From Vitrella brassicaformis (Eukaryota; Sar; Vitrellaceae): a stretch of DNA of 64,000 nt. Below, piece after piece: positions 25,958-37,320 of the stretch (positions within the stretch are counted from its first letter, which is position 1; every line of letters begins with the position of its first letter). The DNA lies in contig CDMY01000242.1 in assembly GCA_001179505.1 (NCBI GenBank), positions 10,083 to 74,082 on the forward strand, read 5' to 3'. The position numbers and the translations under genes were made by a program. The notes beneath the pieces are model-generated. The model saw only the letters and a list, made by a program, of their open reading frames with translations, was not told the DNA's origin and searched no databases.

Positions 25958-27826
25958 CTAACCTCGCTTCTTGATGGGCGACTCCGGGTCGTCGTCATCG
26001 TCATCCTCACCCATCTTGCTAGCCGCCCCCTCAGCCCCGCCGCCGCCCCCCTCGGCCTGACCGGCCGCCTCCCGCTTCACACCACCACCTACCTGCACTC
26101 ATGCACACGAAAGAAACGAGATGGCCGCATGGGCGCATCATCCATGCCTTCTCTGGTGTGGCGCCCACCTTGTCTGTTCCGGCGTCATCGTCTTGCTTGG
26201 ATTCAACTGCTGCTGCTGCTGCTGCTGCCTCCTCCTTCTGTTTGGCGGCCTTGGCTTTCTGCTCCTTCTCCTTGTCCTTCTGCGGCTCCTTCTGCTCGCG
26301 TGTGATCCTCTCCCTCTCCTCCTTATTCTTGGCCTTGTTGTGCTTGAATTTGTCCGCCATGGCTTTCATCCGGGCGTCCTTGTCAGGCCTCTCCTCATCC
26401 GCCTCACAGCCATACGCTGCCTCGTCGTCATCGTCATCATCGGTGTCCATGTACTCGTCCTCGCTGTCGCCACCGCCACGGCGCTTCTTGGCCTGCCCCT
26501 TGCCCTTCCCCTGACGCGCCTTTGGGCGACCTGACGACACACACAGAGGGAGGGAGAAGGAATATGTTCGTCTGTCAATGGACGGATGGATGGATGGATG
26601 GATGGGAGCATGCAGTGCAGAGAGTGTGAGTGTGTCCCGACCCCAAGCATCCCCGCATCGCATCTAGCGGCAAGGCTGCCAACATAGTCCAAGACTCGCT
26701 TGCTCTACGGTTGGCCAAAGGCCCTTAGCGACGGGTGGGTGAAAGAAATTAATCAGCCCATCGAGGGTTCGGATCCAACCAATCACTCAGTCACTTTCGC
26801 CTGCCTGCCTGCCCACGCCTTTCTTTTCTCCCTCATAGGTACCTACCTGCATTTGCGCGTGCCTCTTGGTGCTGGTCCCCCTGCTCCTCGGACTTTATCT
26901 GCTCTGCCTGCCTGTTGAAACGCTGTGCACGGCACGGGAGGGAGGGAGCCACACAAAGACAGACAGACAGGTGGGATGATATCATTTGTAGTGCAGTGCA
27001 GTGCATGGTGGCTGTGTTGTGTTGTGTGTTGTGTGTTCCTCTCTGGCGCGTCGCTCAGCCACTGACCGCCTTGACGGGTTTGGGCAGGCTGGTCCACTTC
27101 TTCTTGGCGGCGAGCCACAACTCATACGTCGTCCGCTCGGGATTGCACTCCTGCACCACACACACGCACGCATCATATCGACAACTGTTCCATCATGCCC
27201 CCCTCCCTGCCTCCCTCTTGTGATGGGTGCTGTGCTGACGGACCACTAGAAACTCCAGACAGTCAGCGCTGAATATGTCCACCCCGCCCCTCTCCTGCTT
27301 GTCCCCCTCCCCCTCGCCATCCTCCTCCCCCTCGCCGCCCTCCTTGTCCTTCTTAGTGGCCTTCTTGCCACCCTTGCTGCTGATGGCCTCCCTGCCCTTC
27401 ATCACCGTTTTGGCCACCTCCAGGGCGGAGGGGAGGGGCAGCTGGAAGGCCGGCGTCACCGACACGAGGTGAGATCTGCTGTCCTCCGCTAACTTGCGAT
27501 GCCCCTGACACGACACACATTGCAGATAGATCTAGGTATGGGATGGATGGCGTGTGGAGAGAGATGCCATGTGTTTTCGTACCTGCCTGGCCGCCTCAGG
27601 GGTGTCCTTCCACTCCTCTGGGGGCACACAGGCGGAATGCAGAAGCGCACACATGAGCAGATCCATCCGTTGCTATTACGAGTTGTGGCAGCGCCGATGG
27701 CTCACTGTCGATTTGGTGGAATATGTCGGCCTCCGCGTCTTCAGACAGCTCCCCCTTGGCCCTGTGTTCCTTCCACTTGTTGAAGAGGAACATGGTGTAG
27801 CCCGTCATGGGCGGCAGACACGACAT
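25958..27826 (-). CDS. HMG-box-like acidic nuclear protein
   Basis: Likely chromatin-associated DNA-binding protein. The first exon (ATG 27826, alternative 27871) reads MSCLPPMTGYTMFLFNKWKE and continues HRAKGELSEDAEADIFHQID. It splices to KEWKDTPEAARQ and GHRKLAEDSRSHLVSVTP. The aromatic/Lys spacing matches the HMG-box plan in divergent form. A second box-like segment, ERTTYELWLAAKKKWTSLPK, lies near 27090-27150. Then come a charged segment (RFNRQAEQIKSEEQGDQHQE), a basic patch (RQGKGKGQAKKRRGGG), an acidic run (DTDDDDDDEAAYG), a long Lys/Glu helix with poly-Ala, and the tail DDDDDDPESPIKKRG, with stop at 25958-25960. Poly-acidic tails follow HMG boxes in many HMGB-like proteins. The HMG call is moderate because key aromatics are only partly conserved. 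Confidence 0.55.
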
Positions 27827-28007
27827 CACGCTTTTATAGCTAAGCCGAGCGATGACACAGCGCTGCTGCACCCCTCCTACATCCCCATTTCCGGCAAAAA
27901 CTGCCAGCTCAGACAGGGCATCATCGTCCGTAAAACCGCTGGAAGGATCGTCGCAAGAAAGTGACGCCGAAGGTGAACGGAAGGCGCCTCAAAGGCGTGC
28001 GATGCTG

Positions 28008-28043
28008 CATCCATCCATCCATCCATCCATCCATCCATCCATG
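28008..28043. repeat. ATCC tetranucleotide tract
   Basis: Perfect run of ATCC units in the interval upstream of both the HMG-like gene (-) and the RS-rich gene (+). Confidence 0.9.
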
Positions 28044-28503
28044 AGCCAGTGACGAATTGAATTGCCCTCCACCCACCATGCCCAAGGGCCAGGTGCATGC
28101 TCCCTCCACCACGCCTCAACAAGACCCTCACGGCCGCTTCTCGCCTCAGACTGCACAGCAGTAAGCCGACATAGCACGAGAGAATAGGCGGGCGGCGTTT
28201 ATGCTGTGCTGTGGTGCGTCGTTTGGATCAGGCATGCGTTTCATAACCTGATTCGTGCTTGCATCCACGACTCCACTGCACCGTATCGTAGCTCCCGACC
28301 CATAGCCATCTATCGGATCCTCAGCCCACTTGGAATCACCACGTGAACTACACCACACCACAACACACAACACACAACACACAACACAGACACGGCAGTG
28401 TGTCAAGATTCATTCATGGCTTTTTTGCGTATCGGCTGCCTGGGTGTGGTGTGTGTTTTTGTCATCGATCAGTATCGGTTCGTTTGGTCGCACCTCACTG
28501 CAG

Positions 28504-31411
28504 CAGTGGACCGCGTGGGGCCTTCGACAGAAACTGCCTGGCCTCTATGAGGACCTCCAAGCCAAGGTGTCTTCTACAGGTCAGGGAGGGAGGGAAATGA
28601 TCTACACGTCTACACGAAAACTCAGCTGTGTGTGTGTGCGTGTGTGTGTGTGTGTGTGTGCACCGTGCAGATGAGGGGGGCTCTGGTGCGGGCGGCAATT
28701 CGTCGCCGAGTGTGCCTGAGGCTCACGCCTCAACGCAAGACGAACAAGAGTGGGCCCGCACAGACACAGCACAGCACCAAAGAGAGAGGCTTTGGCCCAC
28801 CGGTAACTCGTGTGTGGTGTTTGTATGTGTGTATGTGTGTGGTGTGTGTGATGCATTCAGGCTGTACGAGACGATCCTGACGTATCTGTTGGGCAAGGGC
28901 AGGGGGGAGGCCGAAGCCAAGGAGGAGGCAAACCACTACTACAACGTACTGTGGAACCACGACATCACCGAGTAAGCCGACACAACACGACACAGACAGA
29001 CAGACAGACAGACGCGTGTGTGCATTCTTGTGGCTTGTTCCTTCCTTTGTCCGTTTTGCCATCCATCCATCAGCGCCGAGTCGCTACGTCGGGTGACAGC
29101 TGACGAGTGGACCAGTGTGCTCGAGCTTCCTCTCGCCCTCTTCTGGACCATCAAGGACCGAGCGACCGTGACCGTGACACCACCCCCAGGCATCCGGCGC
29201 ACCCCCACCGCCGCACCACCCAAGGCCACACCCAAGACCGGCACCAGACGCCCTCACCCCAAAGACCCACCCATCCCGCGTGTGCCACACCCACACCCAC
29301 ACCACACTCTCCTCGTGCAGCAGCATGTCGCCGCACCGCGTCGCCGCAGCCGGTCGTCATCCCCCAACCGAGAGCAACATGTCCGACCCAGGCACGTGTT
29401 TCTGCAGGAGGGGGGTGAGCGGGACGGCAGTGGTGTGCGAGGTTGGGGTGGGGGTGGGTCATCGCACGGGCTGGGAATCAGGCAGGGGAGTAGCATTGGT
29501 TTGTCGAGTAAGTCACACAAAGGGAGGGAAGAACCACAGACGACACATCCGGAGGGTCAGGGCGCTGGTCGATCTGTCCGTGTATGTGTGTTGTGTTGTG
29601 TTGTGCTGTGAATGGTAGGTGTGGGCCGTGGCACTTCTGTCGGCGGAGGTGCGCAGCGCACACAGACACGACACGAGCACAGCATGGACAGACAGTTGAG
29701 GGCATGGATGGATGGTGCGGGTGTGGTTATGGGTGTATGTACGTGTCTCAGGGTATGTCGGCCGTGGCGACCACCCCAGCCCCCTTGCCCACCGACCCGA
29801 CGACGAGATGCCCGCGTCGCCCAAGGATGACGACGAGGACGGCCATGGCTGCGACTCCGACACGGAGCGTCTCCGTCGTCATCCCACATCAGTGAGCCAA
29901 AGGCCGGCCAAAGGAGACAGACAGGCCTGCACATGCATGGATGGATGGATGGATGTGTTTGTGTGTTGTTTGTAAGGGTGAGATTGGCGGCCATCTCCCG
30001 ACCGGCATGGACGGGTTCCGACCGTCTCGGCGTCGACCGGGCAGGCGTGGGCAGCGCAAGCCGACCGAACGTGAGATACTCGACGCCTGGGACATGCTGC
30101 CTCGGGAGCAGCAGGAGGGGAGCGGCGGCGTGGATGGGGCGGCTGGGGGCGGCGGCGTGGGTGGGCCGTCGCAGATAGCCATGGACAACGATAGAGGCCA
30201 TTTGCCGAGTAAGAAACATGAAGGCAGGGGCGCACGTGAGTGTAAGCGGGTCGTAAATGTGTGTCTGTGTCTGTTGTGTGGCGTGTAGGGGTCCCGATGG
30301 GGGCCGACGATGTCGAGCGATATCGACTCGCACACACATGGACAATCGCAAAGGTACTTCGCGAACGCAGTGTCACCAAGACAGCAGCGCCCTCACTACT
30401 TCCACGCACACATGAAAGCGGTCATTGTGTGGGCGTGTGTGGATGTGTGTGGATGTGTGTGTGTGTCAGATGACGACCGTACGTCAGGTGGCGCGGCGCA
30501 GCACCACGCCGGCTCGCCCGTCCCATCATACCATCATGCCGTCCCATCCAACCTCGACAGCGGCGTGGTTGGCGCCATGAGCGACTCACCCTCCACCCCA
30601 GCCACCCCCCCAGCCACCAGCAGCAACCTGCCCACCAAGCGCACCCGCACCGCCCATCTGACGACCGCGACGCGCTGCGTGGGGGCATTGACAGGCGCCG
30701 CTCTCCTGGTGGCGGCGGCCGAGGCAGGCGTGCCAGTCGCGACTCTTCCCCAGACCAAGTGTCTCACGATCTCGACCGCTTCGACCAGCGCATAGTGTCG
30801 ATGGGGCTTCGCTCGCAAGGGTTCTTGAAGAACTCTGGGAAGGTGCAGGTGGGGGCCTGACAACCAACACGAAAACCTATCACTGGCGGGCACCAAACAG
30901 ATGAATACTGACCCTGTGTCTCTCTCAGGCCCAGAGTTCGTCTGGTCTGGACCTCTACAGTCGCCCCGCCCCGTCCCATCTGCGCATGATGCCCAAACCC
31001 GACCCACTCTCAACCCGATACCCTCCGTCATACCAGCCACACCACGGACGGCAGCACCATCTCGCCACAGCGCGTTTCCGCAGCCGCTCGTCATCCCCCG
31101 ATCGAGGCCGCCACGGTGGTGAGGTCATTGCTGGCCGTGTGGGCGCGGGTGTGCATGTGGGTGTGGGTGCGGCGCTGGGAGCCGACTGGTCGACAGGTCT
31201 CGATGACCGCCTCATCCCCGGCTCGCCCATCGACCGACACAGCAGCTACGGCGCACACCAGCATGTGTACCATCCCACCGAGCGATACGACCAGCACCAG
31301 CAGACGATGCCCGCAACTAATGGAAGGGGCAGGGGCAGAGGGAGGGGCCTTGGGCTACCACCAGCACCAACACCAGCACCGGGGCAGGGCAGCAGGGAAG
31401 AATGTATGTAA
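28504..31411 (+). CDS. Long disordered RS-rich protein with a SAM-like helical segment, 5' end not resolved
   Basis: I do not recognise an orthologue. The first exon I can support starts after CTGCAG at 28504 (QWTAWGLRQKLPGLYEDLQA); the initiating exon upstream was not found. Exon 2 is Ser/Gly-rich (28671-28810). A helical exon follows, LYETILTYLLGKGRGEAEAK then EEANHYYNVLWNHDIT. It splices to DAESLRRVTADEWTSVLELP then LALFWTIKDRA near 29075-29160. The pattern 'H.IT...LR.(V/L)T.DEW..LELPLAL...IKD' resembles the end of a SAM domain. The rest is disordered: Pro-rich, RRRSRSSSPNRE near 29340, acidic DDDEDGHGCDSD near 29830, RRPGRRGQRKP near 30030, FRSRSSSPDRG near 31080 and GRGRGRGRGLG near 31325. 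The stop is TAA 31409-31411, just before an assembly gap. A nuclear RNA-related role is a guess from the RS stretches only. Confidence 0.5.
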
Positions 31412-33785
31412 TGTAGCACAGAGAGGNNNNNNNNNNNNNNNNNNNNNNNNNNNNNNNNNNNNNNNNNNNNNNNNNNNNNNNNNNNNNNNNNNNNNNNNNN
31501 NNNNNNNNNNNNNNNNNNNNNNNNNNNNNNNNNNNNNNNNNNNNNNNNNNNNNNNNNNNNNNNNNNNNNNNNNNNNNNNNNNNNNNNNNNNNNNNNNNNN
31601 NNNNNNNNNNNNNNNNNNNNNNNNNNNNNNNNNNNNNNNNNNNNNNNNNNNNNNNNNNNNNNNNNNNNNNNNNNNNNNNNNNNNNNNNNNNNNNNNNNNN
31701 NNNNNNNNNNNNNNNNNNNNNNNNNNGGGAGGGGGAGGGAACAGACGTAGGTAGATGGCTGACGGGGGAAGTAGGCATGGCATGGTCGGCCATTGTATGC
31801 AATCATCCTATGCTCCTGGCTGTGTGTTGGTGTGCATGGGGTACACGTCCCTCCCACTCTCTCTGTCTGTGCGTGTGTGTGTACATGCCTGTGTGGAGGG
31901 GCTGGGGGATTGGCGTGTCGCCAGTGGTCTTACTGTATGTGGTCTGGCTGGGTTGATGGCTGGCATGGCATACCGGTGTAGTGTACATACGTACTCACTT
32001 TCTTTATTTCTGAGAGCGAAACGAGGAGGGAGGATCACAGCGGGCAGAGAGGAGCCACCCAAATGGATGGGTATCATAGCTGCTAGCTCTCACAGGAGGG
32101 AGGGCTGCCCTGCCAATCACCCATCAATGAGTGGGTGACTGGATGGAACGGACAGACAGACAGAACAAGTCAGCTTTGCCCCAACCACTGACTACTTTTG
32201 TATCCATCCATAAGTGTGCATCTCGGTGCCTTCCTGCTTTGTCTGCTTTGTTTGTCCGTGGTGTACGCCCGCTTCGTTGCAGTGAGAGCTGCTGACGGGG
32301 CGCACGTCCACTGCTGGCGGACAATGAGCACTCAGAGCACCGCACCCAAGCCGCACATAGAGAAACAAAGACAAGACAGCGAGGCTCGACATTGACGGCA
32401 TGGTTGTGCAATGTGCTGGCTCAGATGTGCTGACTCGCTGCTTTGCACTGACTACTCTTGACGGTCGGTTCATTGCCATCCGATTGGCCAGTGAATCGGA
32501 CGTTGACGGCCGTCCGGCGAAAGGCAGGAGCAACACTCACACGAGCCAGGTACCCACAGACAGACAGACAGACAGACAGGGGATGGATAGGGCCCTTCTA
32601 TGCACAGGTTTTGCCGTCTTCTGCCTGTCTGTGTGGGGGCTTGCGCGTTCGTCCCCTTGACACACACAAACTCTCTCCCTCTCTCGCTCTCTCTGTGGAT
32701 GCGTGCACAATGGACGGACCCCTCTTTTGTCTTTTGTTTTTGCCGCACTCACTTGCCCCCTCCATGCAAGATGTCGATGTGATGCTGTCCGTCTGCCTGC
32801 CTGCCTGCCTGCCTGCGTGCGTGGCTGTCTCGTGAGTGGGGGGAATGTTCATAAATACACTTTTGACTGCGTCTGTCCACCACACACTGTGATGCATGTG
32901 AAGTCACCGAGGCGGATGCGGTGGTGCACGGCTCACCTCGGCTGTGCGTCCCTCCATCTGCGGCGGAGGGCTCGCGTGCATCACTGTGGGTTGGGAGGAG
33001 AGAGGACAGGTGGCCGCACTGATGTGTATACTCATTCATGAATGTATGAGTGTGGCCGAGAGCAGCATGAGAGAGGCAGCCAGGCCATCGCCTGGGTGCA
33101 GGGAACGTGTGCATTGCAATGCCGTCCCCTGCACCTTAGGACTCACTGCAGGTGGACCTGCATAGCCTGCCTGCCTGACTGCCTGCCTGCCTGGCGGCCT
33201 TTCTCTATGTCACTTGAATGGATGGATGGATGGATGGACGCCTGCCTTTCATGGCGTTGACTGGCTAAATGTACAGTAAGTATCTGTTAAAGCAATCAGC
33301 CCACCCCGATCACATAAGCAATGATGAACAGCATAAACCAATCACCTCGCAAACAGACTCAAATTAGCCATCCGGGCCGACCACTGTGGCTCAAAATGAC
33401 CGGAAGAGCGAATCCTTGGATAAGTGGATGGCTGGGAGAGGGAGGTACGCTGAGTGGCTTATTGAGAGGCAGAGAGGCATTTAGTCAGCGTGATTGTGGG
33501 TTTAATGGCCTGTGGATGTGCTATGGTGGGGGATGACGCGAGAGCGGCACCGAGTGGGTGGGTGGGGTGATGACGGGCTTTCGAATGCGATACCGAACCG
33601 ACACCTGTTCACGCAGCAAATCATGTTCGCCTTCACCGTCACGATTCGCGAAGGCCACAATTCGTACGCATACAGGCAGGAACACACCAATAAAAGACTG
33701 CTCATGGCCAAAAACGAGTGGACAAAACTCCACACGCAAAGGCAGGTAGAGCCACGTGACTAACGCTATCTCGCCTGCTGGTGCT
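31412..33785. other. Gene-free stretch including second assembly gap
   Basis: This holds the 300-N gap and then repeat-rich sequence (CTGC, ATGG, CAGA tracts). Open frames on both strands are short or low-complexity and none connects by splice sites to a recognisable domain. I see no gene here. Confidence 0.55.
31427..31726. other. Assembly gap, exactly 300 N
   Basis: Same length as the gap at 16432, so probably a placeholder. It begins 15 bases after the stop codon of the RS-rich gene. Confidence 0.95.
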
Positions 33786-35737
33786 TCAGCCGCTCACCAC
33801 CTGCACACAGAAACACACACGCACGCACACATACAATGTCCGTCGGAGTGCGCGTGCGCAGGTATGTTGCTTGCACACCTGCCAGATTTCCATCTCATCG
33901 CACGTGAAGTTCTGCGACTGCGCCAATGTGCCCTGGTCCTGCTGATTGGTCGTTCCCTTGTATCCCTCCGACAGATCGTCCCTCTTGATCCACTGCTGGC
34001 AGCTGCTGAGGTCGGCCGCCGGACCAGGCTGGTCGAATCCCAGCCAGAGATAGCCGCGACCGATGGCCACGTTCCCACACGACTCGCCCTTGCTGTCCTT
34101 CACCACTCCCTGTGTGCCGGCCACCCCCACCGTCTGCCTGTCCTCGGATAGCTCGATCTTGGTCGGCGCGTCATACGCACCGGACAGCGAAAAGAAGAAG
34201 ACGGGCACCTTGTAGTCGTTGGTCTGTGTGGGGTCCTTGGGCGGGTCGAGTGGGCCGTCGACGAAGCACCCGAATCGGTGTGTGTCGCCATCGCGGAGGG
34301 CGAAGAGCAGGCCGCTCCTGCCGGTCACCTGGTTGAGGAAGGAGGGATACGCAAATGTGTCACGACTCGATCTGATATCAACACACATGACAGCCATGTC
34401 TGTGTGCCCCATCCCCTCTGTATGTGTGGCCTCCTCACTTGTAGATGAGTGTGACTGTGGGTGAGTGTTTGCCGGTCATGTCGATGACTTTGCCCCACTC
34501 CTCGGCCGACTTGGCGATGAAGTCGTGGCCATCGGCGGCCGGCAGATTGCAGTACGGCTGGTACCTCAACCCATACATCTCCTGACACACACATGAGAGC
34601 AGCCAAACTGCCACCTCGTGTGGACCCGGGCGCGGTGCCGTCACTTACGATGTCCTCTATGAAATGGCGCTCGCCTCCCTCCTCGAGCAGCGGCGGTCGG
34701 ATCATCTGACTGGCCGGCATGATGGCGATGCGCCGCGAAAACTCCACAGTTGTCACGAAGCACTTGGTAGGCGTCTGACGCACATGACGGTCGGCCCAGC
34801 AGGGGGGATTGCTGCACAGACCATGCACAACCCCCAAGCGCCCAATGTGACCTGCTTGTTGTCATATCTGTGTCTGCTCGCTCCTCTTACGTGGCGAAGC
34901 GGGTGAGCAGCGGGTGGTTGGGGCCCAGACGACTGAAAGTCTTACGCATCATCGACACCTTGCGGCCAAGGACCATCAGGCTCAGAATCTCGTTCTCGTT
35001 CTCGTCAGGGCTGGCGAAGGAGGGCTCCATAGCCTCCAGGAAGCGCTTGATGTCATCCCTGACGCCCTGCAGCTGCTTGATGGCCGTCGAGTGAGTGCGG
35101 AGGGACTCCTCGCAGGCCTTCATATACTGCTGGATGGCCTGGTCCTCGCTGCCGGTGGGATCGGCAGTCGATGCTGTGCTGGCCGTGTGGGGTGTGGTGG
35201 TCTGCTGGGGTGCCGAGTAGCAGGTGATCTCGCGCATGAAGAGGGCGTGGTAGTCGGCGTAGAGGGGGTCAGCCGCCTTGGGCGGCGGAAATATGCCGGT
35301 GACACCTCCAGGTAGATGTGGCCATTCTCATCTCGCGGCAGGCCGTTCGCGTGATGCATCAGGAGGACCGACAGGTACCTGCGCACCATGAAGGGCATCA
35401 GCAGGGCTCGCCGACTCACGGGGAACACCACTCCACCTGTGCATATGCACACATCCAGGAAGTGTGTGTCATGCACGAAGCTATTCCTCCCTCTCTGTCC
35501 TACGTGCACCTGCCTACCTGCGTTGACATGCACCTCGCTATCGGTGTCTGGGAGCTTCCACACGCCGCCCCGCGCTGACACCATGTCCGAGATCTCATCC
35601 GTGATAGCTTTCACATCCCCCTCTGCCTTGGTCTTGAAGTCAACAGCCTGCTGCATGATCTGCTCGTATGAGTTCTGCGAGGTGAGGATCAGTCGATCTG
35701 CCATTCCGCAGCCGGATCCGTGTGCTCCGCCTGCCAT
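33786..35737 (-). CDS. BTB(T1)-TLDc protein, copy A, frameshifted
   Basis: Member of the local BTB-TLDc family. TLDc domains are known from oxidation-resistance and V-ATPase-interacting proteins; T1/BTB domains mediate oligomerisation. From ATG 35737: a helical lead (ADRLILTSQNSYEQIMQQAV, VKAITDEISDMVSARGGVWK), then BTB VFPVSRRALLMPFMVRRYLS and NGLPRDENGHIYLEVSPAYF. Next is a helical linker (RTHSTAIKQLQGVRDDIKRF), RLGPNHPLLTRFAT and EMYGLRYQPYCNLP. The TLDc domain reads SSRDTFAYPSFLN, SGLLFALRDGDTHRFGCF and VPVFFFSLSGAYDAPTKIEL. It ends EMEIWQVVSG, stop 33786-33788. Compared with copy D, about 26 codons after SPAYF are replaced by 14 bases (about 35283-35296), a net loss of 64 bases that breaks the frame. 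It is either a decaying gene or an assembly error. Head to head with the small gene at 35948. Confidence 0.75.
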
Positions 35738-35844
35738 TCTTCGTTGTTTGGCTAAGTTCCCGGCGCTCGCAGACGGGTCTAGGGTCTCGGGTTTGCAACC
35801 CTGAACCGAACCGAGACGACACACAAACGAAAGGAAAGGCAGGC

Positions 35845-35856
35845 AAAAGCTTCGCC
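35845..35856. promoter_or_regulatory. Imperfect copy of the shared head-to-head motif
   Basis: AAAAGCTTCGCC; its complement GGCGAAGCTTTT differs from TGCGAGCTTTT by an extra A and the first base. It lies between the starts of copy A (35737) and the small plus-strand gene (35948). Confidence 0.25.
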
Positions 35857-35947
35857 GAGGGCCACCAGAACTAGAGGCAGTGCCGAAAAGCCAACTTTTT
35901 TGCTGCCCGGCTTGTGGTGGCGACGTTGGCGCGTTGAGCGAGGCCCG

Positions 35948-36701
35948 ATGCTGAACTATGTGCCAAGGTGAGGCAGCAATGACGCAGAGCAGGCAGATGA
36001 CGGAGATCTCCCGAGATCTGGCTCAGAAAAGTGTGTGTGTGTGATTGTGCTTCAGGCGGACGCCTGGCGTGAAGCTGCTGTATGGCAAGAGGCCTGTGCA
36101 GAGGATAATTGCCGGCCACAGCAAATTCCTCATTGCGGTACGCGACAACAATCTCATTCATCACTTGCGCATCTTGCCTGCTGCCCATCTGTGGCTGCGT
36201 GTGTGTGTGCAGATCCCCACCACGACGACAGATAAGATCTACGAGAAGGTGGATGAGTCGGTGTACTATGAGAACAACACATACAACCCGCTGCAGTGGA
36301 AGGACTACGTCAAGATCAAGTCAGCAACAACCGGCATAGAGACGGGGAATGGCGTGTGGGATCCTCACTCTGTTTGTGTGCCCTCCTGCCTGTCTGTGTC
36401 TGTCTGTCTGTCTGCGTTGGATTCGTTCAGGCTTGATGCCCAGAATTTGATAGAGGCCGACGTCAAGTCGGCTCTGACCAACCTTGACTTCTATCCCAAG
36501 GTCAGCCAGCCACACCACACAAGCACCCACGATGATGCGCCTCTCATTGGTGCTGCTGTTGTCTGCCGTTTGCCCTTCTTGTGTCAGATCCAAGGGCTGT
36601 ATGCCGGCCAGCAGTCGCTGGCAGAGATGGACGCGGCACTCAAGATGTCGGCCAAGCCCCAGTTCAAGTTCCCTCTTGCATCTGGAGGCACCACCAAGTG
36701 A
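35948..36701 (+). CDS. Small protein of unknown function, about 130 residues
   Basis: Not recognised. Exon 1 is 35948-35967 (MLNYVPR across the junction), followed by RTPGVKLLYGKRPVQRIIAG then HSKFLIA. After an intron comes IPTTTTDKIYEKVDESVYYE then NNTYNPLQWKDYVKIK. A donor at GTCAGC keeps frame into LDAQNLIEADVKSALTNLDF, and the last exon is IQGLYAGQQSLAEMDAALKM with end KFPLASGGTTK, TGA at 36699-36701. Composition is ordinary, not repeat-like. The protein is short, basic at the N-terminus, rich in Tyr/Asn in the middle and ends in a helical segment. A basic start would fit an organelle protein, but I cannot show that. Coding status is well supported by frame-keeping splices. Confidence 0.65.
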
Positions 36702-37320
36702 TCTGATCCGTTCCTGGCTGGGTGGACGAATGGAGACAGGCAGGCAGGCAGATGCGCTGTACGTACGTACGCCTCGCGAAATGCGCGCGAGGCTGATGGA
36801 CAGATGCTCTGATGGTTTGTTTTGTCCGCCCGAACGGGTTCTGTGAGTGAGTGTAGTTGACTGTCGTGTTCGCTCTGCAAACAATAACGCGTGTGCACAC
36901 AGCAATGCATGTGATGTGCATCAAAAGACGTGATTGGCATCTCCATGAGTCGCGCCGCCCTCCCTTCAGCTACGGAGACAACCACATTTTTTAAGCTCGT
37001 CATCACGTTTCGGAGGCTGCAGGCTGCGCTTCTCTGCATTTGCTTGCTGCTTCCTCTATCATTCAAGCAGTGCAGAAGTCAATTGAATTCCTCTCTCATT
37101 CAAGCGACAGACTCTGATGGCACATCGAATCCATTGCCATGACTGTCGGCAGTACCATCACAGCCACACCGGCCCTATGGTACAGGCCAAGCACGTCACG
37201 GAAATGAACCAAACATTCAACACCATCGCACGACCGAATAAAAAGGTCTCCACAGCCCTCTTGTATCACTGCATAGACACCAGGGCCTCACGAATACAGC
37301 GGCCTCATATCTCGCTCATT

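Noticed and set aside
26708-26780. tRNA-like ends: GGTTGG paired with CCAACC and a GGTTCGGATCC near the 3' side
   Set aside because: The would-be T arm does not pair beyond two bases, and no D or anticodon arm can be drawn, so it is probably chance.
28008-28043. Regularly spaced repeats that might suggest a CRISPR array
   Set aside because: Pure short tandem tract without unique spacers, in an intron-rich eukaryotic setting. The same applies to all other tandem tracts here.
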